64,000 bases of DNA from assembly GCA_030248215.1 (NCBI GenBank), contig JASANG010003525.1, forward strand, positions 186,001-250,000. The letters are read 5' to 3'. A model generated the notes under the pieces. It was not told the origin of the DNA. It saw only the letters and a program-made list of their open reading frames with translations, and searched no databases. This DNA is from Enoplolaimus lenunculus (Eukaryota > Nematoda > Enoplea > Enoplida > Thoracostomopsidae). Each line of letters begins with the position of its first letter. Within the stretch, counting starts at the first letter, position 1. The translations under genes were made by a program, and so were the position numbers. This document shows, piece by piece, positions 51,901-63,800 of the stretch.

Positions 51901-54900
51901 TAAAATATGTTCCAGTTTTGGGTTTACAAGAGTCAGAGTATTATACAGGTGGCTCTTCAAGTCAATATTTTTGTCATTTCAAACAATGGTCACAGCGAAA
52001 TATTGTTATTTCAGTCATAAATAATAGTGTAATGTTGCAGTTATAGCTTGCTAAAATATGTTCCAGTTTTGGGTTTACAAGAGTCAAAGTATTATACACG
52101 TGGCTCGTCAAGTCAATATTTTTGTCATTTCAAACAATGGTCACAGCGAAATATTGTTATTTCAGTCATAAATAATAGTATAATATTGCAGTTATATTAT
52201 GCTGCATTGTGGAATACCGGATCTCAGCTTGATGTCGATCGATGTTTTCGCCGGAACCGGATATATCGGGTCGAACGCCTACTCGGTTTGTTTTCTTGTT
52301 TCTACGTGTATTCTAAACGCTGCACTTTCCTAAGCCTAATCCTTACTGAACATTTGCCCGTGCCTACGCTTGATTCTAAGCTCAATCTGAAATGTCGGCG
52401 GAAGTATGCCGGAAACAAATATTTTACCTGAAGTTTACCATACTGAAATAAATCCAGCATGAAAGTGGGATGGGTATCTTTATTTATTTATTTATTTATT
52501 TACGTGTTTACATGGCACCACAAACAAATATAAACAAAACATACAAACATTAATGTATAGTAAGCGTTCCGCTATTCACAGTGCGTGGTATGTGGCTGGT
52601 ACCTTGATGAATAGGTTGATTCCGTGTGCTAACAACAGCGATGTGTATGTTTTTGTTAATAATTGTTTATTGTTTGTGTTTATTTCGTATCTGTCGATCT
52701 TTGTAGCAGTTTGTATCGGAAACATGCATATATACGTATGTTAGATTAGTTAGATACATAAATGCATATATGAAATTAATATATATGAAAGTTCAGCCGA
52801 AATTCGTGGTCCGGCTGGAATTCCTGAAAAAAAATTAAATTCCTGTTCCTGTTTTTGTTCCTGCATTCAAAGATGTAGGAACCGGAATTTTTACGGTTTT
52901 GTGGCAAATTATCCATTATCATTTAAATATTGGGGAAACTTTGTGGTTAAAAAATTATTATTTCAACACGAGAGTTTTTCCGATTACTTCAATTTTGTTA
53001 ATAAACTGTGTCTGTTGTGTTTTCGCAGAACTTGATGACGATGAAATTGCTGATAATTGGCTTACGTCTTGTTTTGGCAGGTTTTCGGAAAAGTCCAACA
53101 GTAATTCGGTATTGAAAATTATTTCAAACCCTGTTTCTTGTTCCTACAAAGCAATTCAATTACTGTTCAGGTAAAATTTAGTTCTGTTGGAACCCTTATA
53201 TATATATTTCAATGTATATATTATATATACATATACATGATTAATATTGACATTTAGAATTCTATGTATGTATGCTGTAGTTTGCCGTAAAAACAAACAC
53301 TATATGGGTATATATGTATATATATTTATTTATTTATATATATACGAAGCAGAAGCTTTTGCTGTGAAATCACACTTGAATTAACCGTGTGAAACTAGGT
53401 GGTGTATATATATATCATGTATGTATGTAATTGTTTACGTGTTTGTATTTATTTTGCACATATAGTACGTTATGTTTGATTCAGTGTGTTTTCTGTGTGT
53501 GTATATTTATATTTATATATGAACCGATAGATGTTGAGGCGTGGAAACTCTTTGGGTAGGGCCGGTCTCATTTCGTACGGTTTATATGCGTATTACCTGT
53601 CGTACGAAAACGCTCACGGTGTATGGCATACAAACCGGGGTTCTTGTTTAGTGGCCCCGACGTACAGTTTACTACCTCCCCGCCGAATAACGAGCCTATG
53701 ATAATGTAATAATTATAAGCACTCGGGGGTGGACTTTCGCTTTGTATTAAATTAACAGTAGTGTGATGGAGGGGATGGTGCCTTCTAAACATACAATTAT
53801 ATTGGCATTAGAAATCGGTGCCTGAAAATTTTATGCTTTTCGACGCGATAGATAATCATCACCTCTACTGGCAACTTCCAATATCTGTTGTCATCGCACG
53901 CTCGATGGCGGATCCATGGGGGGGCCACCCCGGCCGTGCCCCCCAACAGCATCTCGACAAAAATTATAGACAAAAATTATATACTTAGCAATTTTGTGAC
54001 AATAGTTCGTGGTTTGTGTGTGGATCAAAAGTAAGGTTATTACCTGTGAAATTTTGGCCCCCATTTTGAGATCCTGGATCCACCACTCACGCTGGAATTT
54101 GTGCTACCAGTACAACGTGAAGCGAGTTTGAAACGAGGTAAGGTGAATCGTGTGCTGTGCAGCCATCTTAGGATATATAAGATGAAAATAATTAGCTACG
54201 GATCGATAGTCAGCCAAAAAAAAACAAGCTGAGGAGGTAAATGTTACATCCTGTTTGAGCATGAGAGGATTTGATTAGAGTTTCCGAGTTCAACGATTTT
54301 ATACATTTGAGATGTTGAGTATTTTGGACACCAGTTAACCACAATGGCGAGTGTGAATCAAATCTGACAGCAATTTTTGGGATTTATGTTCCATCTTGTA
54401 GATACGTAAGTATCATATTGGCTTTTTTGATGATTTACATACCTGTGGTGGTTTAGTGCATGCGATCTGTTGACCAGACCGCCCTGACCTGAAGAAAACA
54501 GTCAAAAAAACTAGTAAAACCCAAAAATTAGGGATGTGCGGATACCTATTTTTCCCGATGCCAATACTGATGCCGATTGTTATTTTGAAAATTTACCGGT
54601 GTCGATACCGATGCCGATTCCAAGTTTAGTACACCATGCTTAAAGAACAGATAGCATACTACATTACATCGTGATGGGAAGACTTAAACTCTGACCGCTA
54701 TAAACGATTATAATTTTATGAAAACGGTTCATTTCAATTAATTTTTTCAAACTATTTTTAAAAAAATCGTAATTTTTTGCAATGCCGATGTCGATGATAC
54801 TCACGATAAGTGCAGATTATTACTAATGCGGATTAATCAGCACACCCTTTCTTACAAAAGTATCAGAAAATACTGCAAAGAAACTCGACTTGCTCCAAAA

Positions 54901-57769
54901 ACTAGATTGCATTCAATATTCAAGTATTGATTCGAAATTATACTGTCTTAAGATTGATAACGGGAATAAAATGTATCTTCAAATGTTTACGGATTTTATT
55001 CGCTATTTGATTTAGCACGAAATCTTTAAGGTATTAACTCAGACACCCTCGGTTGTGAGTTTAAACGTTGGGCCCATGTATGGAACAGGGCCGGAAACGT
55101 AGTATAAACATATGCCTAAGCCTATGAGTTTAAACGTTGGGCCCATGTATGGAACAGGGCCGGAAACGTAGTATAAACATATTCCTAAGCCTATGAGTTT
55201 GAACGTTGGGCCCATGTATGGAACAGGGCCGGAAACGTAGTATAAACATATTCCTAAGCCTATGAGTTTAAACGTTGGGCCCATGTATGGAACAGGGCCG
55301 GAAACGTAGTCTAAACATATTCCTAAGCCTAAGCCTAAACAAGAACGATAGTCTGAAGCTTAAACTGACTCTATTATACAGCCGCGCTGGAAAACGATCC
55401 CGCCCTGTTCTATACAATGGGCCAAACGTTGTATATACTAAGGCGGTCCCTTTGTCGTTGGTCTCCGCGGTACACCGATTAATTAAGCTAATGTTTTGGT
55501 GAGTTTCTTAGAAATAACGTTGACTGTGAAGTTGCGCAATGAAGATATTCCAAGTATATACGTATAGTAGTGCCGGCGGGGCGGTATTTGTCAAAGATAC
55601 GTGCGTATATATGTGTATATATCAAAACTGGCCTGGAGCATTGATTTTTGCCGGGCTCCCATTTTCAGAGTGATTAATAGCTTGAGATGTATTGTGTAGC
55701 AAGGATGTGCAGTCTCGCGTAGCAACTGAGACCGAGACCTGACTATCGAGACCGGCACAAAAAGTCTCGGTCAATTTTTGGTTATCACCGAAACAAATTT
55801 AAATTTTCAAAATAAATTAATTCTAATGCTTGTTTCGTAGGTTTTTTTGTGTTTTTATAGTTTTTTGTGTTTTTACAGTTTGTCTTTTTTATAGTTTTTT
55901 GTGTTTTTTATAGTTTTTTGTGTTTTTTCACAATATCAGCTCGTAATTATTGCGTAACTATGAAGTGTTATACCCTCACAGAAAAATGTTATTCATCAGC
56001 CATTACTTACTTCAACGATACAATTATACATTTGCTGAATCCTCGACTAATGGTCTCAGTTCCAAACCACCGAGACTCAAAAAAAGCGAGACTGTTACCT
56101 GCCAAGTACCGAGACTGCCATAACTGTTGTATAGATATTTATGTGTACCCATCCAGACCCATAGCGATCTTATGATCAGGCCGCGCCCGGAATTTCAGTT
56201 CCGGTAAAAAAAACAGTATTTTTCACTATCCGGTTCCGGTAATGAATCCGGTATTTTTTTCGCCTGGCTTTACGATACAAATATTTATTGTCGGAGTTGA
56301 TTGTTTTGAGTTTCAAAAAGTACGAGTCGGAAATGTTGACGAATTTGTTAGGTTTTAACTACAGTTACGTAGTAGACGCACGACGGTGGCCAAATCTAAA
56401 CAGTTCACAGTACGTAACATGTGCAGGTTGGCGATTTAGGCGTGAAATTAAGCAGTAAACGTTAGCATGTACATGTTTTTGAAGACAAATTACTGAACAC
56501 AGTCGCAAGTATTGGAGTAATATTTCAAGTACAGTTGCGCTAACATTTATATTTCCGGTGTCTTTTCTCCGTTTTTGGTCCCGGTTCCGGTTTTGCGTAT
56601 TAGGGTTGCGCCCTGTTAATGATATATACATAAATATGTTTCCAAATGAGATCTATGCTAACGATTCAAGATACGAAACTGGCCTCAGGCAAGAGCTCGG
56701 AGGCGGCAAAACAATTTTAGTCTGTCTCGGTTTTTGACCGAGACCGCACATCTTTGCGTTTTGCCACACCCTCTGATTACGGGCTGGCGATTTTGAGAAA
56801 AAATATGAGGAAATTCAACGCTTGGTTTCCAATCTTAGCTTCAGTCTTTTATCAAGATACGAAACTGGCCTCAGGCAAGAGCTCGGAGGCGGCAAAAGAA
56901 TTTTAGTCTGTCTCGGTTTTTGACCGAGACCGCTCATCTTTGCGTTTTGCCACACCCTCTGATTACGGGCTGGCGATTTTGAGAAGAAATATGAGGAAAT
57001 TCAACGCTTGGTTTCCAATGTTAGCTTCAGTCTTTTATCAAGATACGAAACTGGCCTCAGGCAAGAGCTCGGAGGCGGCAAAACAATTTTAGTCTGTCTC
57101 GGTTTTTGACCGAAACCGCACATCTTTGCGTTTTGCCACACCCTCTGATTACGGGCTGGCGATTTTGAGAAGAAATATGAGGAAATTCAACGCTTGGTTT
57201 CCAATGTTAGCTTCAGTCTTTTATCAAGATACGAAACTGGCCTCAGGCAAGAGCTCGGAGGCGGCAAAACAATTTTAGTCTGTCTCGGTTTTTGACCGAG
57301 ACCGCACGTCTTTGCGTTTTGCCACACCCTCTGATTACGGGCTGGCGATTTTGAGAAGAATATGAGGAAATTCAACGCTTGGTTTCCAATCTTAGCTTCA
57401 GTCTTTTATCAAGATACGAAACTGGCCTCAGGCAAGAGCTCGGAGGCGGCAAAACAATTTTAGTCTGTCTCGGTTTTTGACCGAAACCGCACATCTTTGC
57501 GTTTTGCCACACCCTCTGATTACGGGCTGGCGATTTTGAGAAAAAATATGAGGAAATTCAACGCTTGGTTTCCAATCTTAGCTTCAGTCTTTTATTACTT
57601 AAGGCTCTCATCCGTGACTATGATATAGGCGGCGTGTTTGCTTGATGGCTAATGGATGTTTAGTCGTTCTACGTGTGCTTTTGCACTAATTTGAGTATAT
57701 ATATTTATTTATTTATATATAAATATATAACTATATAACTATATATTTATATATGTATATATTCATATA

Positions 57770-57802
<33 letters not shown>

Positions 57803-60800
57803 ATTAGTAGTTCTACGTGTGCTTTTGCCCTAATTTGAGTATATATACGTATCTGGTTGTTAGTTTATTCAATATGTATGTATGTATAATCTGTTATATG
57901 CTGGGAATCATTATATATGTGTGCTTGTAGACAAAACGAATTAAGCTTTATTGACGTCAGGCAGCAGACTAATGTTACGATCTAAGTCGTCTTGACGAAC
58001 TTGGTGTGAATTGGTTGTGCCAGTTCATGGAAGTTATATATGTACTAATAGATTAATATAACCTTTAAGCAAATGCCTGGATTTTGCTGCGTTGAAGGCG
58101 ATACTTGAAGCAATGATTAATTATTAAACCAAATCGTGGTTAATGAAATTGTTTTATGTGCATAAATAAAGGTGTATAGCATATGTACACGCATATTGTG
58201 TACCTTTTGCGTAAGCATGTACTTGGGAGTGAGTACGGTACCGTTGTTATCATATCGCGTGACGCGACATTCTGTTGATACTCCCATCCCATGTTGTGGA
58301 GTTATTGTTAATGCGTTATATATTATATATACATATATACATATATTATAATATATATACATATATATGTATGTATATATCTATGTATGTATGTATATAT
58401 GTATATATGTATGTATATATATGTATATATCAGGGTGCAACCGGAATTCCGGTTCCGGTTCCGGCATTTTTTCACCTTCCGGTTCCGGTTCCGGTAAATT
58501 TTTACCGGATTTAAAAATTCCGGTGTTATAATTTGGCCGTTTTTTTAACTTTGCTAATCTTTAAGAATCTCTTTAGAAAGCCACTTGTATTCCGAATATA
58601 AGCCATTGATGGTGGATTTTACTTCAGTCGACGACGAAAATCTAAAATACAACAAATAAAATAAATATCTATGTTCGACTAAGGTTATTTCACAAATAAT
58701 AGAGCAAAAAATAAGATTAAAATGAAATTTTTGGTGAAATGCATTTTTCACTTTCCGGTTCCGGTAAAATTTTCAAATTCCGGTTCCGGTAAATTGTAAT
58801 TCCGGTTGCACCCTGGTATATATGTATATATAAGTACTATAGTGTGACCAGATGTTATAAATGCCTGACCACTATTTCCAATAATTTTTATGTAAGTGTA
58901 GTCCAATACTTGCCATGTACATCAATTAGAATGTATATCTGTTTAATTTGACTTTGTTGGATCAAAAATGAATTAAAAACAAGTATTGAGTCTGCGCTAA
59001 AAATGTGTATGCAGTTGGATTGATATCCGGCAAAAAAAACTGACATCTGTATCGAGATTCCGATATCCGATATAAACCTAACAAGAAGAATCCAACGGCG
59101 GAGGAACGGAATATGGACCACCTTAGGAATATAATGAAAAACAGTTTTATAGATTTCGGCGAGCTGAGTTCAGCGGTATCGTTTTTAAGATTGCAGGGCC
59201 CCCGGTTCAAAAGTTATGGCCTTTTAACTTCAACTTTCACTATATAAAATACTTACAATTGCCAACCAAATTTGTGTAACGAATAAATCTGGTACAGTTT
59301 ACAATTTGCGATCATGTGAATGATAGATACTTTCTCTTCCAATCTGTACGTATTTCTACTACAATTTCAAGGGCCATAACTTTTGTACCGTAACCCTAAG
59401 CATTTAAAATTGTTTATTGTTAGTTTAATTTTAGACGAATCATTATTACGTCCGGACGCAATGGTACTTGTCTTTGCAGTGGAAGGTAGGTGCGATTTCT
59501 GGCAAAATAACCCTTCTGATTCTGGACTTACATTTTCTATAACAGAAATTTGGTATGGCTCCATCGGTTGTCAGTGCAGTGAAATTAATAATGCACAGCA
59601 CCTTAGCCACTATTTGATACATGCGATCCGAACTACACTTAAGCGGTCAGAAGCGTATACTATTGCAGTCTCACAGAAAAAACGTTCCGCCCCTGATCTT
59701 TACACATGGGCCAGAGTACCAAACAGTTTTCTATACGTAAACACCGATCATCCGTAATTTGGACACAGTTCTCGCTGACTTTTACAGTCAACGTTATGTT
59801 TGAGAAATGATTTTGTCAGCAACAAAAATACTTTTCTTAGCGAAAACTAGCTATCAAATTACCTACTCTTTAGACTGAAACCAATAGCTGCTAAGCTACA
59901 AACGCTTGGCACAGCGAAACAAGAAATTAACAAAATTGTTAAACTCGACAATCGATACTGAGAGGCTCGAGTTGTCGGGTTGCTGGTCGCTGTCTTCAGC
60001 CTTGATTTTGGTTTTTTTACCCCGGCGCCAATCCTCTCTGTTCCTGTATACCGTACTTTTTGCAGATAGGTCATATAGCTCTTGAATCAATCAAAATCGT
60101 GTCATTGCCAGGGTGCAACCGGAATTACAATTTACCGGAACCGGAACCGGAATTTGAAAATTTTACCGGAACCGGAACCGGAAAATGAAAAATGCATTTC
60201 ACCAAAAATTTCATTTTAATCGTATTTTTTGCTCTATTATTCGTGAAACAACCTTAGTCGAACACAGGTATTTATTTTATTTGTTGTATTTTAGATTTTC
60301 GTCGTCGACTGAAGTGAAATCCACCATCAACGGCTTATATTCTGAGTACAAGTGGCTTTCAAAAGAGATTCTTAAACGGCCAAATTATAACACCGGAATT
60401 TTTAAATCCGGTAAAAATTTACCGGAACCGGAAGGTGAAAAAATGCCGGAACCGGAACCGGAATTCCGGTTGCACCCTGGTCATTGCGGTGATAAGTCAG
60501 TAGTTAACTGCTTGGGAATGCACACTCTAGTAGTTAGCAAGTGTTGCCTTCGAAACATGGTCATTATGTGTGCATTGTTGATTGGTAAAATTATGCATTT
60601 CAGTGTATGTTTTGTTTAATATCGAAGTACATAATATTTGTGTTCAGATTCAAGTTCGTTCGTTGTATACCGTTTTGTAGTTTATTTTCAGAGACACATG
60701 TTTCGTTATCGAAGGATATTCGAAAATATTGAACGATCTAATGTGATCCTTCGAGAGTTAAAGGTACACAATTTTAATGTTTATTGTCTTGTTGGTAAAA

Positions 60801-63800
60801 TACAGTTTGTTACATAGGCACTACTAAGCCATTTCCAGTGTTACTGTGTGTGTCTACGTTATTGCGTTTATTTAACACAAGATTTGATTTTATCGCAATT
60901 GCAAAGTTTGCAAATCAAAAATTAGCCGCGTCTCACGTAGACAAATCATTTTTGAAATTTGTGAGTTAGTGATTTTTGAAAATTATATACGTCTTTAAAC
61001 ATCACTTGTGTGGCATAAGTGGGTTTTACCAAGAGTCGATAATCGCTATTGAACAAGAGTGTACAATTGGGCACATTCTGTGTAGAAAAGAATGTAGCCG
61101 GCTCGCGTTGCGTTTTTGGCAAACCCCCCTTTATTTAGAGGGTGGGTACAACCGGTGTGAAGCATGGCACTTCATGTATGCGGCGTTAAACATGCTCCCC
61201 TTATAGTTTAATTTAGGGGTATTCATGTGATAGCGACCCCCCTCTAAACAAGGGGGTCGACCAAAAATGCAACGCGCGGTGGTACATTTTGTACCATACA
61301 AATTTCGGTAGTGTGGTACGTTGGTAAATTTAAATCTGTGTAAAAGTGTTTTAAAATTTTGCTGAGATTAATTTGTAATAAAAATTCTCATAAATTCTGT
61401 TGGCGCAACGATGATGATTTTAACAGCTGCAATCGTATACTTCAACCCAATAGATGTCGGCATGGTTTTTATTTTTTCAGAGTCTAGTCGATCTTGCACG
61501 TTCGACAACGTTGCAAGATGAAATGATACTCAACGAACCGTTGGAGCTTATTGCGAAAGTTTTACGCCAAGTAATCAAAATGTTATTTTTGTTATTATAC
61601 ATAGCTAATAATTTATGAACTCGATGGGTAGGCAGAAGAGAAAAAATTTCGCTGAAATTTAATATTTGGAAATTTGACTCGCATTGAAATTGATCCAAAA
61701 ATATTTTGGATGCTCAAAAAATTTGTAATTTAAAAACGAAATATTTGGTCTGTAGTTGGATAAATAAGAACGATATCCCTACACTGGAATATTCTGGATT
61801 AACCACACTTCATGATGCTCTGTATTGGCAAATTACAAGGTATCAAATGTTGGCAAGTTCTGGTCGTTGTTTCAGATGTTAGACTGTGAATTTTCGCCAA
61901 ATGTCCTTGATCAGGCAATCATTATCGCAGTGCCATTGCTTTTGGATGTGTGTCCGACCGATAGTTTATCAAGTGTTTTCTCAAAGGTAACGTATTTGTT
62001 TAACGCAGGAATTCGAAAATTATTTGCTGCCGCCAACATACCGCTCTGTGGTTAAATTCACGGATTTAGTTAGTGGAGGTAATCTTTATAACCTTATGTC
62101 AACACAGTGACAACGTCGTGTGATTTTGCGCCAGTACCATTTTAAAATTGAAGTCCTAGAGCCGTATACTCAATTATGTATGTATCCCCTTTTAACCAAT
62201 TACTAGTTAGTAGTTGCAATAATAGGCCTTCAAACAGCCGAACTATTTCATTTTGTGACCTCTCAATATACGTAGATGTATCTCATTTAATTCGAATGTG
62301 GCTCTTATATAAGTTACAAAATATAACACAGTGCTAATTAGTTGCTAGGCACATTTGAGAATACGATCAAAAGTAAGTACGAATGTATAGATTTTCATAC
62401 TACTGCTTTTGTAGTACTGTTGCGCATATCCCCGTTCGACTGTGATTGAAGATGAATTCGGCAAAATTGCTCATCAGGTGCTGAAACGAAATATGGTACG
62501 TTTTACGTTGGGCTTAATGGAGTCTATCATAATGTTTATTTTCGCTTTGGTTTGTGGGCACTATTCCGTTCAGCCAGGTCTCTAAAATGCTCGTTGGTGT
62601 TTCTTTTTTGAACCCGATGCAAAGTGTCTGTGCCCAATTTGTTCATTTTTGAATTAGGTAAGATGTTTCATATATATACATATATATTTAAACTGTTAAA
62701 ATTTCTGTTGATTTTTGTCCTACGTTGCAATGTTTACTGCATTTGTAAACGACTCTGCTGGCAGCTTGCTTGGCATGACTCCTATTCGACACTGATGTCT
62801 AATTTATTCATTTTTGAGGCCAAGTTTTACTTTACTGTTTTTGTCTTAGTTAGTGTTTCATATCACAGTCTAGTTTCTTTTAAGGCAGTGATTTTGTTTA
62901 GGTAATTGATTGGATTAGTATTTACTTTCTATGTACAGTTTTACTTGTGATTTTAGGACTTTGGCAAATATCCGAATATGCGTTGTTTTATTCAAGATTT
63001 TTTGGTTGCATTGAATTCTCAAAACAATGGATTGACGAAAGTGAAAAAGTTTGCCCGAAGGTACCCACAGTCATAATTATTATGAAGTTTGTGTCTTTTT
63101 GGGTGACTTTTGGAAATAGACTGTTATAGTTAAACCTCCGTTTCACGTTAGAAATTCTGAAAAGACATGCAGCTGGGCGTTCAAACGGCAGTATGAGTTT
63201 TCCAATCAGGGCATACCGTAGCTTGCTTGTTTGAAAATTTATCTGTTCCGATGATTATCGTCACAGCAGTTACAATGTGTGAGCAATAAATGCACAGATT
63301 TGTTTGACGCCATAAAAGTGTTGCAGTCACGTGGTATTTGTTTCTATGAAAAAAATGATATCATATTTCAGTGCTCATGGACCTGCAAGTGTCTGCCCTC
63401 ATCCACGCGTTTTGTCAAACTTGTTGTCTGCTGCGTTATCAGCTGTTCGCAATTTGTTCGATGAACACAAGTGAGCACTCTTTTACACTGTTTCCTTCAC
63501 ATTTATAGGCGGGTCTTAGCCAAGTAACTACCGGGGGCACCTGAGCGAACATCAGGGAGCTTATTTGGACCCAATAAGGCCGCTTCAGTCAGTGTAATAA
63601 AAGACCAGTTATATTCATTTCTTAACAAAACAACACACTTTTTAAGCGATGGCCTGAAAATCCACGCAAAATCTTATTTTATAGGTTTATGAAATGTCTT
63701 GAATAATTTTGGTAGCATAGTGTGAATTTCATATTTGTTTTCTTATCGTAGGGAAGAAGAGCCGATCTCGCCTGATTCGGAAGAAGGTCATCATTTGGAG

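Noticed and set aside
53030-53120. ELDDDEIADNWLTSCFGR as the missing CMIP PH-domain exon
   Set aside because: Its acceptor phase does not fit exon 2, and 59435-59485 matches the family residue by residue with correct phase.
55039-55284. Frame repeating MGPTFKLIGLGICLYYVSG
   Set aside because: It is the translation of the 68-69 base tandem repeat, with no transcript or start evidence.
57187-57375. 62-codon minus-strand frame
   Set aside because: It is a product of the 186-base tandem repeat.
59383-59757. 124-codon + strand frame as a separate gene
   Set aside because: It overlaps the CMIP exon in another frame, runs into a GGGCC-type repeat tail, and shows no family features.
60256-60292. 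A 27-base intron-like piece (donor GTATTT, acceptor TTTTAG) in the CCGG MITE core
   Set aside because: Far shorter than any intron in the window, and the sequence is open without splicing.
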